A stretch of 20,682 nt of DNA. Origin: an uncultured Sphingomonadaceae bacterium (GTDB lineage: Bacteria; Pseudomonadota; Alphaproteobacteria; Sphingomonadales; Sphingomonadaceae). Every line of letters starts with the position of its first letter. Within the stretch, counting starts at the first letter, position 1. Below the pieces are notes generated by a model. It was given only the letters and a program-made list of their open reading frames with translations. It did no database searches and was not told the origin of the DNA. The stretch lies in the NCBI GenBank assembly GCA_938016505.1, contig CALLWN010000177.1, positions 1 to 20,682 on the forward strand, read 5' to 3'. Positions 8,628 to 15,691 of this stretch are shown here, piece by piece. The translations under genes were made by a program, and so were the position numbers.

Positions 8628-9220
8628 GGCACGAAGTTCCCGTCAGGGGTGGTGCGGCGCCACGAACGGGTCTCGGGGCACCAGCGCCTGATGGGTACGG
8701 CCGGCGATCCGGCGGCAACCGTCAGGTCGGGGATATCGCGGGTGACGACCGCGTTCGCCGCGACCACGGCATGGCGTCCCACCGATGCGCCGATGATCGC
8801 GACATTCTCGCCGATCCAAGACCCGTCACCGATGGAGACGTCAGCCAGTTGCCGAAGGCCCTGCATCAGGACCGGCCGCTCTGGGTCAGCATATTCATGC
8901 ACATTGTCTGCCACGAACACCCGGTCAGCCACCAGCACGTGCCTGCCGAACACCACCCGCCGGGTGCAGACCAAGTGGGCATGGTTGCCAATCATGGAGC
9001 CTGCGCCGATCCGCAACTCTGCTGGCTCTCCGTCGCGCGGGAGCACGGCCACATAGGCACCATACTGCAGTGTCGCACCGGCCTCGAGGTAGAAATGCCG
9101 CGCCCCATAGATGCGCAGCGGCCAGATAATCCGTGCCCCGCGCCCAAGATGACCGAACCATGGCGCGAGCATCCGGTACAGAAGCACAGACACCCAGTCG
9201 CGTAACCTGAACTGGACCAT
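8624..9220 (-). CDS. Left-handed beta-helix (hexapeptide) acyltransferase, WcaF/Maa-like
   Basis: Predicted O-acetyltransferase of about 198 residues that would acetylate a sugar of the repeat unit. Hexapeptide repeats occupy the middle and C-terminal parts, ending with SIGDGSWIGENVAIIGASVG, HAVVAANAVVTRDIPDLTVAAGSPAVPIRRW; the final phrase is the standard terminus of the family. The segment ADNVHEYADPERP contains the histidine likely to be catalytic. The start is uncertain. The ATG at 9220 gives the usual short N-terminus (MVQFRLRDWVS); in-frame alternatives are ATG 9268 and ATG 9373. None has a convincing ribosome binding site. It is the first gene of the minus-strand operon ending at fcl, so its promoter should lie in 9221-9507. 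Confidence 0.85.
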   Translation of the reverse strand: MVQFRLRDWVSVLLYRMLAPWFGHLGRGARIIWPLRIYGARHFYLEAGATLQYGAYVAVLPRDGEPAELRIGAGSMIGNHAHLVCTRRVVFGRHVLVADRVFVADNVHEYADPERPVLMQGLRQLADVSIGDGSWIGENVAIIGASVGRHAVVAANAVVTRDIPDLTVAAGSPAVPIRRWCPETRSWRRTTPDGNFVP

Positions 9221-9388
9221 AAGTGTCGTTAACGTCCCAAAAGACTGTCGACGCAAGCCGCCGTTCATACCCGACGACGACCTGTCGGCAACGGGCCAAA
9301 GCGGATCGGCCTCTCTAGGTCGCCGCGCGGCCAAGGGCAACCAGCCTGTCCGCTCGTCTGAGGTGACACTCATTTCGCCGCAAACAAC

Positions 9389-9416
9389 TTGACAGTATTG
9401 TGACAGGTCATAGGTA
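9389..9416 (+). promoter_or_regulatory. Candidate sigma70-type promoter for the FG-GAP gene
   Basis: A perfect -35 consensus TTGACA lies at 9389-9394. After a 16-base spacer comes TAGGTA (9411-9416), a weak -10 that matches TATAAT poorly. The site is about 90 bases upstream of the ATG at 9508. Only the -35 is strong, so this is tentative. Confidence 0.3.
9401..9410. promoter_or_regulatory. Candidate operator: TGAC-AG-GTCA inverted repeat
   Basis: TGACAGGTCA has perfect 4-base inverted arms (TGAC/GTCA) around AG and sits between the candidate -35 and -10. A TGACAG copy also lies 11 bases upstream (9390-9395), one helical turn away, and another TGACA is at 9364-9368. This could bind a regulator, but arms this short can occur by chance. 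Confidence 0.2.
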
Positions 9417-9495
9417 AGCTTCCTAACCGGTGCGCAGACGGGTGTGCAGATCGCCGGATCGCGGTCAGGTGCGCGCGGGAAGCAGAGCAAAGCGC

Positions 9496-9503
9496 GAGAG
9501 GGG
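9496..9503 (+). promoter_or_regulatory. Ribosome binding site deciding the FG-GAP gene start
   Basis: GAGAGGGG ends four bases before the ATG at 9508, with the GAGG core six bases away. It supports 9508 over the more upstream in-frame start at 9430, and a signal peptide begins at the same codon. Confidence 0.6.
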
Positions 9504-9507
9504 CCGC

Positions 9508-10929
9508 ATGCGGGCAGGTTGGATCGGGTCGGCTCTGCTCGCAACGAGCGGTGCGCTGCTGTTCGCCGCCGCATTTGAGCAGGGAACGCTCGATCTCGCG
9601 GCCCAGATCCGGCCCATGCGCGATATCGAGATCAGCCTGCCACAGCCGATCGCCTGTCCCGGTCCGCCGGTGCGCAACGTGCAGGTAGGTGCCATCGACC
9701 TGGCGGCGCCGCCCGCGCCCATCAGCCTTAGTCTGCGCGATGCTGCCGACCCGCCATTCCGTTTCACCCAGTATGACCTGAAGACCGGAATGCGCTACTC
9801 ATACGGGTTCGCGTTTGCCGACTATGATTGCGACGGCAAGCCAGATGTCAGCATGTTCGACAGCTACACGCTAACGCGCCGACTGCTCGACCCGCGGGTT
9901 GGGGCGATCGGCCTCATGCAATGGAACGGGGAGCCGGCCCCGGTCGAGATCACCAACGCAGACGGTTATCCGGAGCTCGCACGGCCAAACAACAACGTGT
10001 TGTTCGAGAGGCATGTTCCCCTTGACGTCAATGGCGATGGCCGACCTGACATCGTCGGCGTCGTCAATTCCCACGCCGCTGTTGTCGCCTATCTCAACCC
10101 TGGTATGCGCGGTGCCCGCTGGCAAAGGGTCTATCTCTCGACCGCGGTGCCCGCCCCGATCAACATCGCTGCCGGCGACATCGATGGTGACGGCCTGCCC
10201 GACCTCGTTGTCGCGATGCGCGTCCAGTCCACTTCCGACCCGGATCCGGTCACCCGTGGCATTGTCTGGCTCAGGAACCCGGGAGCGTCCGGCTCCTGGG
10301 ACCAATTCGAAGTCGGAGACAGCGCCTGGCTCGTCGATCCTCGGACGCTTGCGGTCGCCGACATCGATGGTGACGGACGCCTCGTCATTGTCGCCTCCGA
10401 CAATGGCACCGGGAAGCTCGCCTGGTGGCGCAACCCGGACGCCGGCGGCACATGGTCAGCCCGCGCGATCCCCGGCGTGCTCCCCATTCATGGCCAGTTC
10501 GGCGAAGTCCATGATTTTGACGGCGATGGTCGTCCGGACATCCTTCAGCCGGTCTACCAGGGAGTTGTCGTCGCCCGAAACATCGACGGCGGCGCCACCT
10601 GGCAGGTGGTGCCGGTCGCGAGCTTCGCGCAGGAGCAGAGGCAGATCGTGGTCAGCAGCGCGCAGGCTGCCGACATCGATGGCGACGGACTTGCCGACAT
10701 TCTCGTTTCCGTCTCTCTCAATGCCCCCAGTTTCAGCGCACGCAGTCGTGGCGGCCTCTATCTGTTTCATCAGGCCGGTGGAACATGGGCTGCATCCAAG
10801 ATCTACGAGGAAGACAGCAGCACAGTCTTTTCTGGAGTTCTCGACTACAATGGCGATGGGAGGACAGACATTCTTATCAATTCCGAATATCAGCGCAACG
10901 GCGTCTCGCTCTTCCTGAACAATCCCTAG
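9508..10929 (+). CDS. Secreted FG-GAP/VCBS-repeat beta-propeller protein
   Basis: Predicted exported protein of 473 residues. The N-terminus (MRAGW, then a hydrophobic stretch at about residues 5-23) looks like a Sec signal peptide with cleavage near the AAA at 20-22. Seven calcium-loop motifs of the D-x-D/N-x-D-G type start at residues 105 (DYDCDGKPD), 173 (DVNGDGRPD), 224 (DIDGDGLPD), 285 (DIDGDGRLV), 336 (DFDGDGRPD), 389 (DIDGDGLAD) and 446 (DYNGDGRTD). Spacing of about 50-68 residues fits one loop per blade of a seven-bladed integrin-alpha-like propeller. The fourth lacks the final aspartate. I see only two cysteines, C50 and C108, which could pair. It lies alone on the plus strand between two minus-strand glycan operons and its stop overlaps that of the flippase gene. 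The role is unknown; glycan binding or surface adhesion is plausible. Confidence 0.88.
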   Translation: MRAGWIGSALLATSGALLFAAAFEQGTLDLAAQIRPMRDIEISLPQPIACPGPPVRNVQVGAIDLAAPPAPISLSLRDAADPPFRFTQYDLKTGMRYSYGFAFADYDCDGKPDVSMFDSYTLTRRLLDPRVGAIGLMQWNGEPAPVEITNADGYPELARPNNNVLFERHVPLDVNGDGRPDIVGVVNSHAAVVAYLNPGMRGARWQRVYLSTAVPAPINIAAGDIDGDGLPDLVVAMRVQSTSDPDPVTRGIVWLRNPGASGSWDQFEVGDSAWLVDPRTLAVADIDGDGRLVIVASDNGTGKLAWWRNPDAGGTWSARAIPGVLPIHGQFGEVHDFDGDGRPDILQPVYQGVVVARNIDGGATWQVVPVASFAQEQRQIVVSSAQAADIDGDGLADILVSVSLNAPSFSARSRGGLYLFHQAGGTWAASKIYEEDSSTVFSGVLDYNGDGRTDILINSEYQRNGVSLFLNNP

Positions 10930-12212
10930 GGGCTGCCCAAGCGCGGGAATCGGGGACGGAACTCCGGGAACCGCCGCCAGCCGAGCGCGCTTGCCCAGAT
11001 CAGCACCATTCCCGTGACGGCGTAACATGTCCCCCGCAGCCATGCCACGCCCATCAGGTCGAGCGGCAGCGTACCCGCCTTTGCGAGCCCCAAGGTGGCA
11101 ATGGTCAGCACCGTCCCCGCGCCATACCCGAGCCAGAAGGCGCGATAGTCGATCAGGACGTTGAACATGATGGCAAGCGGGCTGGCCAGCGTGAACAGGA
11201 TGAGCCCGGGCAGCATCGCGAGCAGAAACGGGAAGTCCGCAACCCGTTCAGGAAACAGTTCGGCGAGAAGCAGTGGCCCAGTTGCGACTGTGGCTGCGCC
11301 GACGAGCAGACAGTAGCCGACAGTCACTGCAAGAAAGTTGCCGATCTCCCGGCCGGTCAGCCCTGCGTCGCCGGCCTGCCTTGCGGCCACCACCCGGCGC
11401 AGGAAAATGGCATCGAATGAGGCAGGCACCAACTGGAATAGCGTGAGAAACAGGTAGGCGAGAAACAACCGGCCAAGGCTGTCGAGCCCCAGCGCGTCGA
11501 GCACCCACGCCCGCTCCACCACAAGGTTGGCCTGCAGCAGGACGCCGACCGCGAACAGTGCGAAACCCACTTCGAACGTGCGGCGCATGAGGCCAAGGTC
11601 GAGTCGTCCACGGGTCGGCCGCAGATCCTCGCGCATCGCAAGCGCGGCCACGAAGAAAATGAGCGGCTGCAACGCGATCGACGCGACGACGGCCCAGATC
11701 GGCACGACACTGGCGGCCAGCAATGGCACCAGCGACCCAACTGCCGACGCCGCCGTCAGGCTGTTCAGTCGGCCAAGATCACCAAGTGCAATCAGGTGAT
11801 TGGCAACCCAGTTCCGTGCCAGCCCGAACAGCCCGGCGAGACCGCCCGCCAGCAGCAGCCCGGGCTCCCCACCTTGTCCCATGACGAGCGCCCCGAGGAG
11901 TCCAAGCCCCATCAGTCCCGCAACCGCTGCCATCCAGGCAAAGGCAAGCCGGATCAGCCGGCGCGCCTGGTCCGGGTCGTTGTCGCACAACAGCCGATAG
12001 CCGCCGTTCCACAGCCCGAACTGGAGGAAGCCTGCCACCAGCACCAGCGTCTGCACAATGGTCACGCGGCCAAGATCCGCCTCGCCCAGCAGCCGAAGCG
12101 CGACGAGGCTCCGCCCCAGCACCAGCAGGTTGGCGAAGAGGTTGACCGTCACGAACATCACGCGCTGGTCGGTGAGCCAGCGCACCAGCCCGCCCCGTCC
12201 AGCCTCAGCCAA
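10926..12212 (-). CDS. Wzx-like polysaccharide flippase (MATE/MOP superfamily)
   Basis: Multi-spanning inner-membrane protein of about 428 residues, predicted to flip lipid-linked repeat units to the periplasm. It shows a long series of hydrophobic helices with short charged loops, starting with FVTVNLFANLLVLGRSLVALRLLGEADLG, a typical first-helix pattern of Wzx/RfbX proteins where the last part reads LG-x-x-x-LG. Around 12 segments can be picked out. The end is proline/arginine-rich (FPEFRPRFPRLGSP). The start is uncertain: TTG at 12212 overlaps the upstream stop (TTGGCTGA) and has AGGGG eight bases upstream; GTG 12185 and ATG 12158 are alternatives. It overlaps the convergent FG-GAP gene by four bases, both genes ending in TAG within the palindrome CTAG. 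Confidence 0.82.
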   Translation of the reverse strand: MAEAGRGGLVRWLTDQRVMFVTVNLFANLLVLGRSLVALRLLGEADLGRVTIVQTLVLVAGFLQFGLWNGGYRLLCDNDPDQARRLIRLAFAWMAAVAGLMGLGLLGALVMGQGGEPGLLLAGGLAGLFGLARNWVANHLIALGDLGRLNSLTAASAVGSLVPLLAASVVPIWAVVASIALQPLIFFVAALAMREDLRPTRGRLDLGLMRRTFEVGFALFAVGVLLQANLVVERAWVLDALGLDSLGRLFLAYLFLTLFQLVPASFDAIFLRRVVAARQAGDAGLTGREIGNFLAVTVGYCLLVGAATVATGPLLLAELFPERVADFPFLLAMLPGLILFTLASPLAIMFNVLIDYRAFWLGYGAGTVLTIATLGLAKAGTLPLDLMGVAWLRGTCYAVTGMVLIWASALGWRRFPEFRPRFPRLGSP

Positions 12213-13539
12213 GAACCGCGCCCCTGATCGCTGCCAGCACCTTCGCACGGTTGGCATCGCTGTAAAGTCCGACGTGCGGGAAGGGGTTGCCCGGCACCGA
12301 GGCCTCGACCATGCGTGCGACAAAATCCTCAAGCGATCCCGGCGCCGTTCCCGGCACTTCGGCCGGCTTGCGCAGCAGCTCCCGCAACGCCGGCCATCCC
12401 TCCACCCTGGTCACGCCCGGGTAGACGTCGTAGAAGATCTCGCCCAGCACATAGACCGGGTGGCCGAGCGCCGCTGCCTCCCATCCCACCGTGCTCGTCA
12501 GGGTCACGACCCGGCACCCGCGCGCCAGAACCTCGCGGCCATGGACTTCGGCCGGGAGGTAAACGAGCCCGCTCGCCTCGCGCCGGAGCTTCTGGAACTT
12601 GCCTCGCAGGAGCGCGCCGGCGTCAACCGGGTGCTCCTTCACCACCAGGACCTGCTCGGGCGTCAGGCACTTCAGAATGTTCTCGATCGTTGCCACCTGG
12701 TTTGCATTGAAGGTCGACATGTAGGCGAGCGTCGCCTCAGGCTCCTGGTGGAGCGGGTAGAAGATGATCTCCCGGCTGTCCGGCACATCCTCCAGCCGGT
12801 CGTAGCGACGGACGAGGCCCGAGAGCGCGATTTCCACCCGTTTCCCGAACTCCTCGCGGTAGTCCTCGTAGCGGAAGCTCGAGCTGAACCGGATCCGGGC
12901 CTGCCACTGCAGCCAGCGCAGCAGCCCTGCCGCCAGCAGCTTCAGTGTGGGCGGCCGTCTGAGCCCGCGAACGTAGAAGGGCTGATAGTCCTTCGCCCGA
13001 AGTTCGGCGATGTAGGCCCGGGCCAGTGCCCGTGAAGCCTCGGAAGGCTCGGGCAGCCGCATGTGCCGCCCCGACAGGCTGAGCGGATCCTCGAGCCAGT
13101 AGAACCAGTCCTCCACCACACAGTTCATGCCGGCGAGGTAGCGGATGCCGCGCTTCCGTGTCTCGATGAGCAGAACCTCGGAAATCTCGATCGCGACCAG
13201 TTCGTTCACGACCGCAACCGGACGGTGGGCATCAAGCAGATCGCCCCAGAACCGGATCATGCGGCCGAGCAGGTCACGCCGTCGCTCGCCGTCGAACCGG
13301 CCAAGAAACCGGTCCGCCATCCACGAGGTCCGAAGATAGCCCGGCGGAACGTCTGCCGGGGAAAGCCCGCCGACCATCTCCTCGAAGCAGGCGGCAACCG
13401 TTTGGCCCCGCGCCTCGACAATCGCCTTCTCCGCGCGCGTGAGCGTCACGAACAGGCTGTCCCAGTCCGCGCAGGCGAGCGTCGGGAAATAGTCCGCCTG
13501 GTAGCCACGGGCGAAGAAGAGGATGGTGGGTCTCGTCAT
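12205..13539 (-). CDS. Capsule-synthesis-type (KpsS/LipB-like) glycosyltransferase
   Basis: Predicted cytoplasmic GT-B-like protein of 444 residues resembling the capsule polysaccharide biosynthesis family (Capsule_synth). Family-like features are in the C-terminal half: IIFYPLHQEPEATL, LVVKEHPVDAG, GCRVVTLTSTVGWEAAALG and PVYVLGEIFYDVYPGV. In characterised relatives the equivalent H-P and S-T-V-G-W-E segments line the nucleotide-sugar site. The N-terminal half (ILFFARGYQADYF, VVNELVAIEISEVLLIETRKRGI) forms the acceptor-side domain. It starts with ATG at 13539, the only junction in this operon separated by a real gap (77 bases) from the gene before it. No clear ribosome binding site is visible. 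The sugar transferred is unknown. Confidence 0.82.
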   Translation of the reverse strand: MTRPTILFFARGYQADYFPTLACADWDSLFVTLTRAEKAIVEARGQTVAACFEEMVGGLSPADVPPGYLRTSWMADRFLGRFDGERRRDLLGRMIRFWGDLLDAHRPVAVVNELVAIEISEVLLIETRKRGIRYLAGMNCVVEDWFYWLEDPLSLSGRHMRLPEPSEASRALARAYIAELRAKDYQPFYVRGLRRPPTLKLLAAGLLRWLQWQARIRFSSSFRYEDYREEFGKRVEIALSGLVRRYDRLEDVPDSREIIFYPLHQEPEATLAYMSTFNANQVATIENILKCLTPEQVLVVKEHPVDAGALLRGKFQKLRREASGLVYLPAEVHGREVLARGCRVVTLTSTVGWEAAALGHPVYVLGEIFYDVYPGVTRVEGWPALRELLRKPAEVPGTAPGSLEDFVARMVEASVPGNPFPHVGLYSDANRAKVLAAIRGAVLG

Positions 13540-13616
13540 GAAGAGGGGTCAGCCGGACCGGAGCTGCGGTCAGCCCTGTGCGCTCAAGCAGAATGGCCGG
13601 CCCCGTGCAACCATGC
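13540..13616. repeat. Short intergenic gap with direct repeats
   Basis: These 77 bases are the only clear gap in the 10926-20682 minus-strand operon. GGTCAGCC occurs at 13547-13554 and again at 13568-13575, a 21-base period equal to two helical turns. The repeats could serve a regulator or may be chance. I see no terminator hairpin with a T-run and no strong promoter. Confidence 0.3.
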
Positions 13617-14696
13617 TCAGGCCGCCCGCCCCCCCGTCCTTGCGTCGATCACAAGCCTTGCCGGCACTTCGGCGGGTCGCACTGGCCGCCCGCCCGCGCG
13701 CGCGCTGGCAACGCAGGCAAACAGCAGCCGCTGGGCCATCAGGATGTCGCGCCGCCAGCGGGCGTTCGCAGCCAGCGACCCCTGGTCGCCGTCCAGGCAG
13801 CCGGTCAGCTGGACGAGCGCGGCGAGTGTTCCCCCCGGCGCGCCTCCCGCGGGCGGCGGCAGCTGGCGCCATTCCGGATAGGCCTCCCCATCCGCTGTCG
13901 TGAGACGCTGCAGGCGGTGGCCGTCGGCTTCCACTGCGACAGCGCCGGTTTCGCCGGCAAGAACAAGGTCGCAGCCTGGTCGCCGGCCGATGTGGCCCAC
14001 CATCCCGCCAGCGAATCGTACCGTCGCCACCACCACCTCCGGGTCGGAGCGGACATGCAGCGCATCTCCGGCCGGCTCCACGCCATCGAGCACAGCCGCC
14101 ACGTCCTCAACCTCACTTCCACCGGCCGCGAACAGGATGAGATCAAGCGCGTGCGGGTGGGTCCAGAACAGCGCGCCTGCACCCATGTGCACTGCGGCTT
14201 CGAGCAGCCGACCATAGCGGCCGCTCTCCCACTCGGAAAGGGCCGCGCGATAGGGTGCCATCAGCCGGCGGATCGCCCCCCAGGTCAGATACAGGTCGTC
14301 ACGGGCGAACAGGGCTTCCAGCCGCACCAGCTCGGCAACCGAATTGCAAAGCGGCTTCTCGACATGGAGCGCGCGCACGCCCGAACCGACTGCGGCCTCG
14401 ATGAGCTGCGCCCGCCCCGGCGTCCGGGTGGCGAGGCAAAGAAGCTCGGGCCTGGTCTCGGCGAGCATCGCAAGCGGGTCGGTGAACCAGCGCGGCGCAC
14501 CATGCGCAGCGGCCGCCCGCTCGGCGGCGCCAGCGTCCAGGTCAGCCACCGCGACGAGCTCGAGCCCCGCGTGCGCGTTCACCGCCTCGGCATGGGCGAG
14601 CGGAAACCAGCAGGCCGGCGCATGCGCTCGTACGCCAGCGCTGGTGAACGCGCCCATGCGCCCGCACCCCACCACTGCAGCCCTTCGCCTCACCAT
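13617..14696 (-). CDS. Gfo/Idh/MocA-family oxidoreductase
   Basis: Predicted NAD(P)-dependent sugar dehydrogenase of 359 residues. The Rossmann motif is VVGCGRMG (8-14) and the family EKP is at 113-115 in ALHVEKPLCN. The substrate domain contains FWTHPHALDLILFA, with H182 and D185 in the positions expected to hold the catalytic histidine and its partner. The ATG at 14696 overlaps the stop of the preceding MDR dehydrogenase gene by seven bases (ATGGTGA). In other bacteria an MDR domain and a Gfo/Idh domain of these kinds are fused in one bi-domain oxidoreductase; here they are separate but adjacent and in the same order. An open frame continues upstream of 14696 but overlaps the dehydrogenase and has no family similarity. 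Substrate unknown. Confidence 0.87.
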   Translation of the reverse strand: MVRRRAAVVGCGRMGAFTSAGVRAHAPACWFPLAHAEAVNAHAGLELVAVADLDAGAAERAAAAHGAPRWFTDPLAMLAETRPELLCLATRTPGRAQLIEAAVGSGVRALHVEKPLCNSVAELVRLEALFARDDLYLTWGAIRRLMAPYRAALSEWESGRYGRLLEAAVHMGAGALFWTHPHALDLILFAAGGSEVEDVAAVLDGVEPAGDALHVRSDPEVVVATVRFAGGMVGHIGRRPGCDLVLAGETGAVAVEADGHRLQRLTTADGEAYPEWRQLPPPAGGAPGGTLAALVQLTGCLDGDQGSLAANARWRRDILMAQRLLFACVASARAGGRPVRPAEVPARLVIDARTGGRAA

Positions 14697-15691
14697 GTGA
14701 GAAGGGTCGTCAGCTGGCCGGGTTCGCGCCTGCCCAGCGCCGCATAGGCCTCGGCAAGCCGCTCGCCCGGCATCCAATGGGTGACGAAGGGCCCCGCATC
14801 GAGTCGGCCATCGGCCAGCGCCCGCAGCAGGAAGGCGAGATTGTCGCGTTCGTTGAACCGGGCGAAGCCGCGCGAGTCGGGCACTTCGGGCGAGGCCCCT
14901 ACGGCCTCGAGCCGAAGCTGCTTCATGTAGAAGTGCGCGCTCGGGAGCGGGTTCGCGGTCGGCGGCGGTAGCCCCCGGCCAGGAAAGCCAAGCACCGCGA
15001 TCGTACCCCGCTGCCCCGCCAGCTGCATCGCGAGCGCCAGATCCTCCCAGCCGTTGGTCGTCAGCACCACGACGTCGGCCCGTGCTGCTCCGGAGTCGGC
15101 TTCGGCCTCGCTGCGGTCTCCGGTCCAGCGCGCCCCGGCGCCCCGCGCCAGCGCACGCAGGGTTGGCTGCCCCGACACCGCTGCCACCTCGGCCCCGGCA
15201 AGGCTGGCGCAGGCAACGGCGGCGATCCCGAGTGCGCCCAGCCCCACCACCGTCACCCGCGCGCCGGCCCTGACGTCCGCGCGCAGCACGGCATTGTAGC
15301 CGAGGTGGAACAGATAGGCGACTGCAGCTGGCGCATCGTCGAGACCGTCGGGAACCACGGCCAGCACGTCCCGGTCGGAAAGGTGCATCGCCGAGCGGTG
15401 CGAGGTGAAGCTCAGCACCCGGTCGCCCGGTCGCGCGCGCTCGGTGCCGGCGCCCGAGGCGACCACGTCTGCCACATGGCAATAGCCCATGAGCCGCGGG
15501 TATCCAGGCCCCGGCCGCAGCGGAGGCGCGCCAGTCCAGGCGGCAAGCTCGGTCCCCGGGGAGATCGCCGAGACGCGGGCCCGGCACAGGTGGCTGCCAG
15601 CGCCCGGCGGTCCCAGGGTCTCTTCGCGCCAGACCAGCCGGCCCGGCTTCTCGAGCCAGGCGACGCGCGCCACCGTGGCCTGCGTCTCCAT
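14690..15691 (-). CDS. MDR-family dehydrogenase lacking zinc ligands
   Basis: Medium-chain dehydrogenase/reductase of 333 residues. The cofactor motif GLGALG is at 150-155 in VTVVGLGALGIAAVACASLAGA, and the N-terminal catalytic domain ends near PDGLDDAPAAVAYLFHLGYNAVL. The catalytic zinc cysteine of alcohol dehydrogenases is replaced: the CG-x-C-x-(S/T)D region reads SAISPGTEL (41-49). The GHE zinc motif reads GYC (69-71). The four-cysteine structural zinc loop is absent. This SAxSxGTE pattern is known in the N-terminal half of bi-domain oxidoreductases from polysaccharide loci. ATG 15691 shares one base with the previous stop (TGATG); GTG 15703 is an alternative. It likely works with the following Gfo/Idh protein on a sugar intermediate. 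Confidence 0.85.
   Translation of the reverse strand: METQATVARVAWLEKPGRLVWREETLGPPGAGSHLCRARVSAISPGTELAAWTGAPPLRPGPGYPRLMGYCHVADVVASGAGTERARPGDRVLSFTSHRSAMHLSDRDVLAVVPDGLDDAPAAVAYLFHLGYNAVLRADVRAGARVTVVGLGALGIAAVACASLAGAEVAAVSGQPTLRALARGAGARWTGDRSEAEADSGAARADVVVLTTNGWEDLALAMQLAGQRGTIAVLGFPGRGLPPPTANPLPSAHFYMKQLRLEAVGASPEVPDSRGFARFNERDNLAFLLRALADGRLDAGPFVTHWMPGERLAEAYAALGRREPGQLTTLLTW

Larger units (their letters stand above)
9221..9507. other. Control region between divergent genes
   Basis: This 287-base stretch separates the 5' end of the minus-strand operon from the plus-strand FG-GAP gene. It is the longest non-coding interval in the window and visibly more AT-rich around 9361-9425. It holds a candidate plus-strand promoter, repeated TGACA elements and the ribosome binding site of the FG-GAP gene. 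Part of it is open in the acyltransferase frame as far as 9574, so a longer N-terminus for that protein cannot be excluded. No convincing minus-strand promoter was recognised. Confidence 0.55.

Noticed and set aside
9430..9507. Start of the FG-GAP protein at 9430
   Set aside because: The extra 26 residues are arginine-rich and would bury the signal peptide. A good ribosome binding site precedes the ATG at 9508.
8624..9574. A 316-residue acyltransferase starting at 9574
   Set aside because: The N-terminal 118 residues lack hexapeptide repeats or any family feature and would cover the whole control region and the candidate promoter.
10920..10935. Terminator between the FG-GAP gene and the flippase gene
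   Set aside because: The stops overlap and no GC hairpin followed by a T-run was found on either strand.
14690..14696. Frameshift splitting an ancestral fused MDR-Gfo/Idh gene
   Set aside because: Both proteins are complete, the second has its own ATG, and the overlap matches the style of other junctions. No slippery sequence is seen. A natural split is simpler.
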